This document shows positions 44,730 through 56,815 of a stretch of DNA of 64,000 bases, in pieces. This DNA comes from Anthoceros angustus (lineage: Eukaryota; Streptophyta; Anthocerotopsida; Anthocerotales; Anthocerotaceae). The stretch spans positions 186,001 through 250,000 of the forward strand of contig VJWM01000007.1 of the NCBI GenBank assembly GCA_010909165.1. Reading direction: 5' to 3'. A program made the translations under genes and the position numbers. Below the pieces are notes generated by a model. It did not search any database and had not been told where the DNA came from. It worked only from the letters and a program-made list of their open reading frames with translations. The stretch's first letter is position 1; the number at the start of each line of letters is the position of its first letter.

Positions 44730-47304
44730 ATGGATTCCGTGGGGACCTGCCGGGCATGTGGGGAGGAGAGCGTGGTGCTGGATCCCGTCTCCGGGTTGAT
44801 GGCATGTGAGGCATGCGGGCGCGTGGCTGATGATGCTCCGATTTTGTTGTCTGGGGACGCAGCTCAGTATATGGGAGGGGGAGGTGCCTCGGGGGGCCAT
44901 TATGGGGGATATGGTTCTGCGCCTTACCGGGCACCCCACGGGTACAAGCCTTCAGACTGGGCGGAGAAGAAGAAGGCAATGGCTGCTCTCTCTTTTGATT
45001 TTTGGTTGGAGTGAAAGGATGAGGGGAGGTGTTGGCGTCTCACAATTGTGTTGTGTTATGTCAGCGGCTAGCTATGGAGAAGGTTGCTCACATAACGTCA
45101 GTCCTGCGGCTGCCGGTGGAGAAGGTGGATGAAGTTAAGCACCTCCTCACCTTGTTTTCTGAGGAGGGATGGGGCATAGGGAGATGGATCGACATTCTGG
45201 TGGCTGCCTGTGTGTATATTGTGGTTCGGCAAAGCCGGCTTCCTCTCACGCTGGTTGAGGTTTCTGTGAGTGTTCACGGTCCCCTGGTTACGTGAAAGTT
45301 GTTGTGGCTTGAAATATAGTGGTCAGGCTTACTTTGTTTATGTAACAGGAGGTTGTGACATGCCCTCCTGCAGAGCTTGGCCGCATGTTCAACCGTGTGC
45401 TCCATACTTTGGAGATAACCTTGGTATGTTGCACTATTTGATGTGCCGAAACCTTGGTGTGCTGAACAATTGCCTTCTGGGAGTCGGCTAAAGCTGCTTC
45501 CTGGATGGTGCAGCCAGATACTGATCCTGCAATTTTCCTTGAGCGGGCAATCACCTCACTTTCTGCCTTTGAGGTGAGTCATGTTGTGAAAGTACTTGTG
45601 CGATTTGCTTTTGGCTTTATTAAGTGCAGCAACCTTACAGGTATGCCTCTGTAGAGTATGACACGGAACTCAAGAAGAGACATGTCCAAGCATGGACTGT
45701 TGCTGCTGGAGTACTCTCAGGAGTGGTGTCTCACAACAGGACGGCACTCTTTGCCGGTAACTGACATGTAGCATTGAGTATCAATCGTGACTTTCATACC
45801 TCTTTTCTTTTTTAGATTTTCTGCACGTACCAAAGGACGATTGTTTGGTCACTGCAGGTTGTAGCTGCAATAATTTTGATATTGGCAGAATCAAGCAAGG
45901 TAAAACTGGGAGCTGCTGAAGTTTGTAGGGAGCTGCAAGCTTCTCAGACACGCACATCGATCAGGAGCAGGGAACTGAAGGTACTGCAACAGTCCACCAG
46001 CTGTGCCGCAACTTGCTGATTCTCTTGTGTGGTGTCAGCTGTAGGGCTAGCAAGGGTGCACCTGTCTGCCTCATCTGACATTCTGCTTGTCCACATGTTG
46101 TGTATGTTAGCAAGCCCTTGTTGGCTTTGCCCAGAGATTGCCCTGGGGCAGGGACATCTCAATCAAAACTCTGCCTCGCCATCTGCCCTTCCTGTTGAAG
46201 GTGTGCAAGCTTGTTGCCGCGGTGTCAGTCTGGGCCTTAAATTCTGAACGTATATGAAGTTCTTGATTTCTTCCACTGTATTTGTCACTCAAGACTTCGT
46301 TTTCCTGTACTTGCAAACAGTACCTAGACATAAACAGCAAACCCAAGGCCAAATCTGCAGCTACAAATCCGAAGGGATCAGCACATTGCCAAGACAAGCT
46401 CAGTGTTGAGAGAGCGTCAATCTCCTCAGCAGCTGACTGCTCCGCAGCATCTCTACGGCATGACCCAGGCCATGGAACAAAATCATCTGTGGAAGTCAGG
46501 GCTGGAGACTCCGGAACATCATCTTCCAGTGTAGAGGGTGACGGCAGTCGAAAACGAAAGCATGAGGATCTGCTTAGGGAAGCTAGTGCACAACAGGAGG
46601 GTGTCCACAAATCCTCACGATGTGGGGTTGAGCATGCACTCTGGGATGGTTTACCACCGGCATTTCATGCAAGTCGGGAGGCCAGAGAAAGGTACCAGTC
46701 TCAGGATGTTGCAAATACAGCTGATAAGATGGGTGGTTAGGTGTGTTGACCTTTAACCTCATTTCCTGGATGTGTGATTTCACAGGAGGCAAGTCAAGAT
46801 TGCTGCAGCAAGAGATCGGATTGCTGCAACTAAGCGGGGGTTGTTAAATGAGCTCATCATCGTAGGTGCCAATGAAGTTCCAACCTGTTCAGCACCTGGC
46901 GGGACTGAACATGCCAGAGACGGGTCAGGACTTGATCGTGAGGATCTCTTAATAGAGCATTTGATTCTTAACGGGGTATGTGATTCGTCTGCCTATCCAA
47001 CTTAGTAAGAGAAATGGTGACTGATTCAACTGAGACTCACGTGAGCCTACTGTCCCAGACTAACGAACGGGAGATTGAAGATGGCTATTACCGGGCACTG
47101 TTAGCGGCTACTCCCACTGAAGATAGTCACTGCTTCTCAGATGAGAATCTCTCCCAATATTTCCGAAGCGCTGCTGAGGTAAGCTGGACACATTCGCTCT
47201 CCTTTTTTGTTCAGTGTCTGTGGTCATATTAAGATGTGATGGACTCGACGCAGGTTGCTTTCCTGAAAGGTCTAGAGGAAGGGAGGACGGAGAACAGCGT
47301 GTAA
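44730..47304 (+). CDS. PTF2-like plant TFIIB-related factor, 11 exons
   Basis: Exons 44730-44975, 45065-45259, 45349-45423, 45514-45573, 45630-45755, 45858-45980, 46111-46200, 46321-46691, 46786-46975, 47059-47178 and 47254-47304 give about 548 residues. A TFIIB-type zinc ribbon (Cys 7, 10, 26, 29: CRAC ... CEAC) is followed by cyclin folds (ITSVLRLPVEKVDEVKHLL, WGIGRWIDILVAACVYIVV, AELGRMFNRVLHTLEI, VVAAIILILAESSKVKLGA, then RLPWGRDISIKTLPRHLPFL). This order and wording match Arabidopsis PTF2, a nuclear TFIIB/BRF-family initiation factor. The tail from exon 8 is acidic/Ser-rich with an NLS-like RKRKHE. Intron 1 appears to be GC-AG (AAG|gcaatg). The exon 5 donor needs a one-base adjustment (gccggtaact), so that junction is doubtful. 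Confidence 0.8.
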
Positions 47305-48049
47305 GACCTCGGCATCCTCCAGCGGATCGTCTTCAAATTTATTGCCAGGTAAGTGTAAATTATGCACACCTTGCCACACGTGTGAAATTCAACTTCACAA
47401 ATCATACTACTGAGCTCTGTGAATTGGCTTGGCTTAAATTGTCGAACGCAGAAGACAGACGTTCGTTTGTATCCAGTAAGCGATGTTCCATCAGGACATT
47501 TTCGAGCATCTGTAGTCCGCAGTTGTAAAGAAGTTTGTAACAAGAAGGATGTACAAAATCTAGTCTCTTTGCTCGTCCTCTGTTAGAGATCGGATACAGA
47601 GCGGTTACCACTTGTGAATCTAACCGACTCGAATTGAACGTGACCAACAGCAATTTGAAGTCATTCCAAAACCTGCGGACTGCACAGAAACGATGCATCC
47701 TCGATTTTCTCCGCACTGAATCTGTCAACCTCGCCCTGGCAGGGCGCACAGCACAAACACGTCCCAGGACATATCACTCATCTGCGGTTAATATTACTCC
47801 CTACTACTAATGGTTAGAACTCTCCAAGTCACTCTCATGCATCTGCCGGGCAAAAGAGAGAATCTCTGAGTACGCCTCTGACAGGCTCTGTAGTGACTCT
47901 GAAGATCCAACATCAAGTTGGAGAACGCTATGTTCAACTGACTACTTCCAAAGGGCAAGAATATATCCGGTCTCTGCAGAATCACTGTAGGTCATGACAG
48001 AAAAGACCAGAAACATAGAAGACATGAGGTATGAGGAATCTTCCACCTG
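47305..48049. other. Convergent 3' flanks
   Basis: This is the space between the stop of the plus-strand PTF2-like gene and the stop of the minus-strand kinase gene. It probably holds both 3' UTRs; no further gene is seen. Confidence 0.5.
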
Positions 48050-50212
48050 CTACGGTATTCCAGCTGAAAGAAAACAATGGTTAAAGCAGCCAAACCATCG
48101 AGACTTTGTTGGCACAGCGTCCACATCCTTTATCCTCATGGGTGCCGTATCCTTCATACTTGGGCTGAGTGGCTCCTTCTCCACGATGAGTACCTTTGGA
48201 GGTGGCGGCATTACCACACGGGTTGGAGGAGCAACAACAGGTGGAGGCAGCGTGACAGGTACTGGCGATCTCTGGATCATGACCGCCGGAGTAGCACTGC
48301 CCTCAGAAGGGAGGGAGAAGAAGAAGGCACTCAGCATGCGCACCACTTGCCCAAAATTTGGGCGCACCTCAGGATCTTCTGCCCAACATGACTGCATGAT
48401 GAACACCAGCTCTTCTGGCAAGCCTTCAGAACAATTGGGTCTCACTTTCTGTCAAGCATAAAACCACCATAAGCAAAATCCACACCCAACAAGATCAACT
48501 AACCAAGAATCCCAGCTTGCCAGCAGAATGGAAGACAAACGGTTCAAAATAAAACGAAGTCAGGCGAAGACAGTTCTAAAACTAGAGAGAATAATACCTT
48601 GAACGCAGCGGCATATGCAGCTTGTAGGTTTGACATCCCTTCAAACGGCATTCGATTTGTTAACAGCTCCCACAAGACAATAGCAAAGCTGTACACATCC
48701 ACTTTATGATTATAGTGCTTCTTTTCACCATGCCTCAGGGTTACAGTGCTGTAGAGCTGCAGCATTAACAACCATTATGCATCAGCACATGCAGACTGGC
48801 TGAAACCCAGAAAGTGAATCCAAAGTGTTCGATGTACGGAATTCAAACAGACAAACGGATAACATAAATAGAGGATAGTCATCCACTCAAATCTCACCTC
48901 AGGGGCCATCCACCTGTAAGTTCCAGTTTCAGCTGTCATCATCTCAGTCAAAGTTTCTTCCCTAGCAAGTCCAAAATCCACCAGCTTCACAGTCTTCTGG
49001 TCCTCAGTAAGCAAGAGGTTGTCTGATAAGGAAAATGGAAGGTCAGGTCAGGGTCAGGGTCAGGGTCAGTGACCACACCCCGGATGCTGAGCCGACTAAT
49101 ACTTCTAAACAATGGGACAGGGACATGGTACCAGGCTTCAAATCTCGATGGATGATGCCATTTGCGTGGAGACAGTCCATTGCCTGAGCAATATCCAGAG
49201 CGAAGCCGACTGCAACTCTAAGGTCCAGCTTCTTAGGCCGCAGTCCCACAAGGTACTTGCGTAGTGATTTGCCAGCAAGTAACTCCGTAACAACTACCAT
49301 GACTGGCTCCTTACAGGCTCCCACAAACTGCAACGAGAAGCAGAATAAATTAAGCAAGAGGACAATTCTCCTTCTCCCTCAAGTAGCAAACTCACCACAG
49401 TCGACTTCTTGACAAGAGAATATATAACTCAACCGTTGCTTGGGCCTTAGGAACACAACCAGCAACAAGAAGACCACAAGGCAACTCACCCTCACAAGAT
49501 TCCTGTGTCGCACTCTGGACAGCATAGCCACTTCTCGGGTAAACCGTGCATCAGCTTTTTCAGCATCCTCAGCTTTATCCGAGGGCTGCATGATCTTTAC
49601 AGCAACGTTCTGGTCTTGATACCTACAGCAAGGCACAGCAACGCGCATTGAAAGACTAAAGAATACCAAGAATTGTTCCACACTCTTCTTGTTCCAGACA
49701 GACAAGGGCAGCTCCACAGCCACCCTCGCCGCACAAGAGCAGCAAGCAATCCGCAGTGCAACAGAAGCACAGGCCTTCACAAATTACCAAACCATTCAAA
49801 CACACCGACCAGCGACAGCCACACTCGAAAAAGCACGGCAAACAAGCAGCTGCAACAACTCGCGTCTCAACACGACTTGGTGCGGCAGCCAGCCAACGAA
49901 GCCGCTGCGGAAAAAAAGCACCTCCTGCGGCGGTGCAAGCAAGAGGACTCACTTTCCCTCGTAGACCTTGCCGTGCGCACCCTCCCCGATTTTGGGCCCC
50001 ACATAGAGCAGCTTGGGATCGATGAGGCAGCTCTGATCCCACACGAAGTCGAAGGCCATGCCATTGGGCGTCGGCAGGGGCGGGGCGGCACGGAGCCCCT
50101 CCCGCTGCTGCAGCTGCAGCTGCTTGGGAGTCTCCGGCAGCACGCGAGCCCCCTTCACATTCTCGTTCCGCAGCAACAGGCGCTCCTCGCTGGCGCCCGC
50201 GCGGGCATACAT
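48050..50212 (-). CDS. Raf-like group C (ATN1-type) protein kinase
   Basis: Exons 50212-49953, 49622-49490, 49327-49132, 49022-48898, 48756-48598 and 48448-48050 join in frame to 423 residues. Kinase landmarks: glycine loop [12 protein letters not shown] (about 75-86), catalytic Lys96 (VAVKIM), HRDLKPDN with Asp193, DFG at 212-214, and GTYRWMAPE at 230-238. The block [20 protein letters not shown] and [16 protein letters not shown] matches Arabidopsis ATN1-like C-group Raf kinases, cytosolic dual-specificity Ser/Thr/Tyr kinases. The proline-rich tail ([17 protein letters not shown]) ends in WFGCFNHCF. Start chosen at [13 protein letters not shown]; the frame stays open a little upstream. It converges with the PTF2-like gene. 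Confidence 0.92.
49047..49072. repeat. GGGTCA hexamer repeat in kinase intron
   Basis: About four tandem gggtca units lie in the intron between the exons ending at 49132 and starting at 49022. They are intronic and have no effect on coding. Confidence 0.8.
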
Positions 50213-51110
50213 TTTGGTGTTGCACAAAGCTAAAAAAGCAAAAATAAATATGTACTCAGGCTTCAGCCGGGGCGTCCATCGCTGGCGGCAGCCATCACGC
50301 AAGCGCAAGCGCTGCCAGCCATGGCATCCCAGGCGCGCCTAGGGCAAGCGCGGGGCCTCCTCCTTCACACCACCGGCGGCCTCCTCCTGCGCTTCTGCTG
50401 CGCAAGAGCCAAGCCGGGAGGTCTGCACCTGGAACCGGCACCTGGAACCGCCCCGAGCCGGAGCGCAGCATGCTAAACCCGCAGCCGATACAACACAACA
50501 CCACCAATCCGGCATCGCCCAGCTGCTCCTGCTCCAGCTTCCTCCTCCCTCGCCTCCCGCCCGCTCCCGTCTGACATCCCCTGCCCTCCCTCCCTTCCCT
50601 TTCCTTTCCTTTCCCTCCTCCTCGCCCCACCCCGCCCTGCTTCACGCAGAAGAGGAGCAGGGAAGCAGGCGAGGAAGATGCTACAGGGCGGGCGGAGAGT
50701 CCAGGTCCCCGGCGAAACTGGCGCTCGCTCCCGCGCCAGCCGGCTTCGGCGAAACCCCGGCCTGCGTCGGCGTCGGTAGCTGCAGTGCCGTGTCGGTGGC
50801 GGTATGGACTACGGGCCCGCGCGACGAGCCGACGACCGAGACCTGGCCCCCCGCCGCAACGCAACGCTACGCTACAAGTGGCCGACGGAGCGGATTGGTT
50901 TCCGTGGAGGGAGATCCCGGGGGCCCGGGTGAGAGGCGTGGCGTCACTGTTTGGCACAGGGACTTGCAACAGACCTGACCTGTTCAATTCTTGGTAGGAG
51001 CCTGTCACCGCCATCGCCACCGCGCGGACGAGCATGTGCAGGCGCGAGAAGCGCAGCGCAGTCGACAGCCTATCTACTTTCTCCATGTAACGTGTGTACC
51101 TAACTGCGAT
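50213..51110. promoter_or_regulatory. Kinase 5' region with pyrimidine tract; TOC75 3' flank
   Basis: A long pyrimidine tract (ccctccctcccttcccttt, about 50580-50640) lies in GC-rich DNA, a likely 5' UTR or promoter feature of the minus-strand kinase. The minus-strand open frame spanning 50295-51086 is low-complexity GC-driven reading and not a believable protein. The 3' UTR of TOC75 should lie at its right edge. Confidence 0.5.
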
Positions 51111-54100
51111 CTACCATCGCTCTCCCAAGCTGACCTTGAAGGAGCCTGTCCCGCTGCCGCACTCCACAACATACTCGGCTCTCACCGGTCCCAGATACAC
51201 GCCCGCGCCGTAGGCCGTGCCGCGTCGCAGTCGCCTCCACAGCCTGGCGGGGTCCCGCACACTGCCGAGGTCGGCTCCCGTCTCTACGTACGCGTACACC
51301 TGACTTTTCTGCACAGGCATCCGCACCTCTGCAGCGACCTGCGGGACGGGAGACAAGGAAACACAGGCGCAAGAAGCAAGGTCAGATATGGAGCTTTTTT
51401 CTGTCCCGCACGAAGGATGCAAGAAGAGGGATCTCACAAGTCCGCCATCTCCGCCTACCTCCAGCAAGTGCCGGCTTCGGCTCAGCTCGCCCTCGTTGTG
51501 AGCTCGCAGAGAGTATGGACCTCCGGTGGTGAAGGATTGGTACCTCGGGACATCGCCGACGCAGCCGCTGTAATGGCCGTGGAGGATGAGGACGCGTGGG
51601 GGCTCGTCTGCCGGGGCCGGCGCGTTTCCTAGCAGCATGAACCTCGTCATGCCGAGCTGGTGCCTGTTGAACATCGGGGAATTCCTGCCGATGCCAAGCC
51701 CTTGGTCCACCTGCAACCACGGGGAAGAGGGGAGTGATTCCATGCCTCCTCACGAGATCCTCACAGCGGACGGGAAGAGGAATGTAGATCTTACCTGGAA
51801 TACATCCCGGGACCCGATCTGCGTGCCGTTCACAAAGGTGGTGTTGTCCCGAGTGATCTTGCTCTGGAAGAAAGCAAGATGTTCGACTCCCGAACCTCCG
51901 AGCTCTCCCCAGTCTCCGAGCTGGTACAGGCCGTGATTCTGGATCACGCTCGCTTCGTCGCGTGTAGCAACTTCCTCCAGAACCACTCCGTAGGTTAGCT
52001 TGCTTCGTTTCGTGAAGTTCTGCCACAAAGCAAACACCGGGACAGTCACAACCCCAAACTGTAGCGAGGCCTCAAAGGAAGAAAGAACTAAGGTTGTAAG
52101 CAAAAGACATTACCTCAGTCACGTTGAGCTTAATACCAGCACGGTCCACCCACATCGCCGGTGGCTCACGGACGCTGGCAAACACTGCAGTAAGTTTCCT
52201 CTTGTTGAAACAGCTGGCTCGGAATGTTCGATTCATGTCACTGTCGTGACCGTCCAAGTAAGGGTGCAAGTATTCTAGTTTGAACCGTAGATCATCCTGG
52301 TCAGAAGGCATCACATTGCAAGGTTCAGTGGCTCAGGCACAAGCACTTTGTACACCTGTACCACGTACCGAATGTAAGGGCATCATCATCACATCAGGGG
52401 TACGCACCTGCGGTTGAAGAATGTTGGTTGTGGCAATTGAACCACAAACAGATCTATTCAGTCCCAGTATATTTCGATGCTCGACAAACAAGCTGCCTCC
52501 AGGTTGCAAGGTGCCCTGTTCTTCACCACCACGTGCACAAGTACTGATCAGCATATACAGAGAGTGCTCTGAGAGGATGTTGTAACAGATTTTGCGGGAG
52601 GGAGAAAGAATGAGGTGGACAGTGGACGTACCAGGTCGGGCCTCCCATTATCGTTGGTCAAGAAGCTCCATTCAGTGTCAACATGGGCACATTTGACAGG
52701 CCGCTCACTGACAACCACATCCAACATGACCCCACCGTCATCAGCAAGCTCAGTGTCTGGCTGAGGAGTCACTTGCACTTTGTCAAAGAGGCGTAGCTGA
52801 AAAATGTTGTGCAGGGCAGCCTTCCCTGCATCAACATTGTATGGCATCCCTTCTCTTACCTGCAATCAGTCTGTCATGTCGTGACTCCGTGCGGCTTACA
52901 GGACCTCTACAAAGGTATCAATTCTGAGCCTCAAATGTTCACCTTACAACTAGTCAACCACTAGAAAAGAAAGGAAACGAGGAGATAGTCAGAGACCAAT
53001 CACTGACCGTTTTTGGCAGCTCACGAAATATGACGCAATCCCTGGTGTGACCTGGCACACGTCTCCCACTCTTGTCCTCATGGAAGACGCGCAGCCTCGT
53101 AATATCTCCCTCCATGACATTGAACTGCAATGCACCATCCACAACGCCTCCAAAGCTCCTCACCTTGGCATAATTGTACCCATTCGAACGGTACCAGCCT
53201 TCCACCTTTTTATGGATCGTAGAAAGAGTCTGCACCGTCACCTTCCCTTGCGTCTGCAACCACCTTGCAACATCCCTTTGAAAATCAAGAGGCAACAAAC
53301 ACCTCCTCAATCTCCTTGCAACCTTTTGCAGCCTCAGTGGCATCACATCCTGACTGATATCAGTACTCCCACTAAAAGAGTGCTCTGAGCTCCAGCGTGC
53401 AGCCCCAGCACCACCGTTGTCCTCCAGCCGCTCACTTTGAGACATCGACTGTGCGGGTTCATTCATCGAGAACCCACATTCCGAATCCTTCCTGGATCTT
53501 GCGTCAGTCCGACAAGAGCCGTCCAAGACAGAGCCCACTTTGATAAATCTGCAGCGTGCCACACCTGGGTGCTCAAACCCTTGAGCTTCAATAACAACCT
53601 TCATCCCCTTACCATTCTCCTGGACACAATATCCCTTCACATACTCGTACCACCCAGTCCGAAAAATCTCAGACAGGGTAGCTTCTACGTCTTCCCGGGT
53701 GAAGGCCGACCCAGCCGCTAATCCGTGGAAACTACAAGGCAACAAAGACGCATCCAACACTGCTCCTCGAGCATCTACAAGCTGTACAGAAGTGCAATGA
53801 TATCTCCTCCTTGCTTCCAGCTCACTGACCGGTACCACTGTGTGCCCATCTAGGCCGTTCCCCTGTTTCCCTTGGTTCAGCAAACCCCCCACATTACAGC
53901 TCTCAGAGCTATCCCCGCCATTGGAGTTACTGCCATCCCCGCCACCTCCACTAAAGCTCCCCCCTCCTTCGCCGTTGCCTCCTCGACCGCCTCCCCCACC
54001 AACATCAGCAGCCCCCTGTCCAGAATCGTGGTCTACAAGAAGCGAGAAAAGATTATTCAGCATTCCAACTGCCCCTCGAATCTGCTCCAGCAGTCTAACC

Positions 54101-54486
54101 AGAATGCCGTGGGGCAACGAAACCTTGGAAAAGTCTGCGACACCGTCCCTGGCTTCAACGGCTGAAACCGAGCAACTCCCTACCACTCTTGAACAACAGG
54201 ACTGTTCCAACGCATCTGCGAAAGCAAGAAGCCCGTAGCAGCCATGCAGACAAAGATGGTGCTGGGAGCCGCAAACAACAGACCCCGGTAGACTGCCCCC
54301 TCTCCTCCCGACTATCTTGCCACCAAGTCCAGATTGTAGCGACGCGCACAGATGGTTGGGGGAATGCTGGAGCGTTTTGCCCCACCATGCAGGCCAGGGG
54401 GACGAAGAAGGGAGAAGAAGCTTGGATTGTCCGCACCGAACATCGCAACTGCCCAGGAGATGGCTAGAGCCAGCAGCACAGCCCAT
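51111..54486 (-). CDS. TOC75: TOC75-type chloroplast protein import channel (Omp85 family)
   Basis: Exons 54486-53008, 52859-52632, 52515-52408, 52296-52114, 52019-51795, 51710-51459 and 51338-51111 give about 900 residues. Known role: beta-barrel pore of the outer-envelope TOC translocon. A Gly-rich run at about 161-191 (GGGGGRGGNGEGGGSFSGGGG) matches the polyglycine targeting stretch of TOC75-III. POTRA-type sequence follows (RELPKTVREGMPYNVDAGK, VEGDIT-like MEGDITRL). Barrel sequence reads PGGSLFVEHRN, DDLRFKLEYLHPYLDG, ITRDNTTFVNG, VDQGLGIG and RAEYVVECGSGTGSF, ending LGERW. Unusual: the loop-6 motif normally VRGY/F reads LRAH (about 809-812). The N-terminal start is the least certain part. 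Confidence 0.9.
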
Positions 54487-54673
54487 CTCGACGCTCCGGC
54501 GCTGTCAGAGCCCTGGAGAACGCGTCGCCATCGCCGACCCCTTCCCGGTCTCGGAACCGGACACAAGGGAGGGCAAACAAACAAACCTAGCTTTTGTTTA
54601 GGAACAAGATGTTAACCAGCTTAGACACCAGGACGCGAAGCGAGAATAATAATCCGTTGTGTGAAAAATGAGA
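54487..54673. promoter_or_regulatory. Very short gap before TOC75
   Basis: Only 187 bp lie between the stop of the upstream oxidoreductase gene and the proposed TOC75 start codon, both on the minus strand. It must contain a 3' UTR and a promoter, or the TOC75 start is farther in. No element was recognised. Confidence 0.4.
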
Positions 54674-56425
54674 TCAGGCTGGTGGGAGTGGGAGTCCTGA
54701 AATAGCTGCTGCATCTAGAACCTCTTCCAAGCTGACTATCAAGCCAAGCTCGATAGAGCGCTGAGCAGCCACCCCCACGGCCACAGACAGCAAGCCCTCT
54801 TGTAAAGTCACAGCCGGGGGCCTCTGCCCATGCGATTTCACTGACGCCATGAATTCCATGTGCTCCAAATAGCTGGATCCGTGGTGCAATCCTTCCCACC
54901 TGCCAAACACAACAAACTCTTAGCACGAAGAACTGGAACTTGACGAACAGTCTTTCTGAAGTGACAGTGCGTCACTTGACTCTGTCGTCGTGAACATGGA
55001 ACGTCTTCACTCCCTCCCTGCCTCCCGATCTTAGGCCTAGCCTGACAACGCCGTCGGACACCAGTGCCTCTCCCTGAAATTCACCAACTCAGAGTAAGCC
55101 TGAGGACTTCCCCAAGCCTCCATGCCCCATGCGCATGTGATTTCAAGCGGACACGAGAGAGATCTCTCTCACCTTGCCTAGATCGCCAACAACGCTAATT
55201 TCTTGCTCGTTGCGGCTGCCTTCGGCAAACATACATAGATCCAGCGTTGCTCGTGATCCATTGTCGTACTCTATGATGACGAACGCGTTATCAAGAATGT
55301 CCGGAACCTGGCAGAGCACAGTCCAGGCAGCATTGCTGTCGCCACATGTCGTAATGCACATCAAAATTCCACACTATTAGCAGGAGGTGTAGGACAGGTC
55401 CAGACAGTACCTCACCATCGTAACTTTCATCCAGGTGATTCACGCTTTGCGCACCAGAAGCCATGACGCGAGCAGGCGTCGCTCCCGTAATCAGATTCAT
55501 AAGGTCAAAGAAATGGCAGCACTTCTCCACCAGAGTGCCTCCGCTATTCCTGTTAAAGCGATTCCAGTTGTTCACCTGCAGTCTAGAATTCAGCCTTCAT
55601 CCGAACCTGCTGTTTCCCCGCCAAGCAAGCTCAAGAAGACGCAGCAAAAGCCAGAAGCCAAGCCCTGACCTTAACAAGAAAAGGAAATCTATGTTCCCGG
55701 ATGGCAACCATCCTGACCGGTCCAACCGTCCCCGCCTTCACTTCCTCAATCAACCTGGCGACAGGAGGCATGTACCGATACTCCAGCCCGACCTGCAGGA
55801 GGATGTCTTTCCTCGCCTCCGCTGCCGCCAGCACCTGCAACCCTCGGTTCCCATCCCTCAGCATCGACATACATCCGATCCACCACTCCAAGTCTTCCAA
55901 TCCGCCTCACAGCGCAGCATCGCCAGCTACCTACCCGCTTACAGTCCTCCACTGTCGTGCACAGCGGCTTCTCCACCAGGATGTGGTGAGGCCTGGGATG
56001 GCTCAGCACGTCCAGCAGAATGGCCGCGTGCGTCATGTTAGGCGTGGCAACAACCAGCACATCGCAGATGCCGCTATCGAGCAGCTCCTTGTGGTTGGAG
56101 AAGACCTGGATAATGCATTCCAAACTCTTCAAACAGGCGCGCAAGCTGAGCTCCAGTGTTACAGTACGACAGCCCCCGCGCCTCAAGCGCTCATCGTCCC
56201 CTTACTGACCTGCAGGGAAGGCGAGTGAGGCGTCATGGAAGCGGCCACAGCGATGGCAGCCTGCTGCGAGCCCGGGAAGGGATCGGCCACAGCCACCACG
56301 GATGCCCCGGGGAGGAAGGCCAGATTGCACATGTGTTCTCGTCCCATCATGCCCGCTCCCACAATTCCGTATCGCAGGCCCCGGGGCCCGCCCCCTTCTC
56401 GCGTGACGTTGCTGCTGATCGTCAT
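54674..56425 (-). CDS. Gfo/Idh/MocA-family NAD(P)-dependent oxidoreductase
   Basis: Exons 56425-56210, 56105-55935, 55834-55670, 55575-55411, 55307-55173, 55073-54976 and 54899-54674 stay in phase and give about 391 residues, normal for the family. The N-terminal Rossmann fold shows [12 protein letters not shown] (GxGxxG, about 19-30). The family's catalytic-lysine motif appears as EKPLC (Lys about 118), after [13 protein letters not shown]. The C-terminal alpha/beta domain has [33 protein letters not shown] (probable substrate-side residues) and [15 protein letters not shown], then [17 protein letters not shown] near the end. Relatives oxidise sugars or polyols such as inositol; the substrate here cannot be read from sequence. 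Confidence 0.88.
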
Positions 56426-56815
56426 CTCTGCAGCAAGCTTGCAAGTTCCGGAGTTTCTGCAACGAGCTCGCAAGTTCCACAATGCCGGAATTGCGGACAC
56501 ACACACTCTCTCGAAGCCCGGGGTTCCGGAGACGAGCGGACAGATGAGATACATCCAGATATGCTCCGTCACTGCAGGTTCAGTGCATCTGGACGTGCCC
56601 GCACATAGAGCCCACGGACTGCAGAATATTTGCCGTGTCCGGATGTTCCCCTTCGAGCCATACATACAGTAGTAGGTGGCACCTCAAAGCCAGTCTACGT
56701 ATTGGATGCGTGTCCCAGAGAATGTGATATAAATGTCATTGTGAAGTCCCTATTCCTTGGACCCGGCGTAGTGATTGGTGAAACTGCCGGTGAGACGTCT
56801 CTACAATTCATGACT
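56426..56815. promoter_or_regulatory. Short spacer upstream of the oxidoreductase gene
   Basis: 390 bp separate the aldo/keto reductase stop from the oxidoreductase start on the same strand. The minus-strand frame stays open from 56665 to the chosen start (MYGSKGNIRTRQIF...) but reads as non-conserved. I favour the ATG at 56425, just before the Rossmann fold. Confidence 0.4.

Noticed and set aside
49047-49072. Interstitial telomere repeat (gggtca)
   Set aside because: The unit is not the plant telomere repeat TTTAGGG, and the run is short and intronic.
50295-51086. 263-codon minus-strand open frame
   Set aside because: It lies in GC-rich promoter-like DNA, is low-complexity (Gly/Arg/Pro), has no family signature, and spans the space between two well-supported genes.
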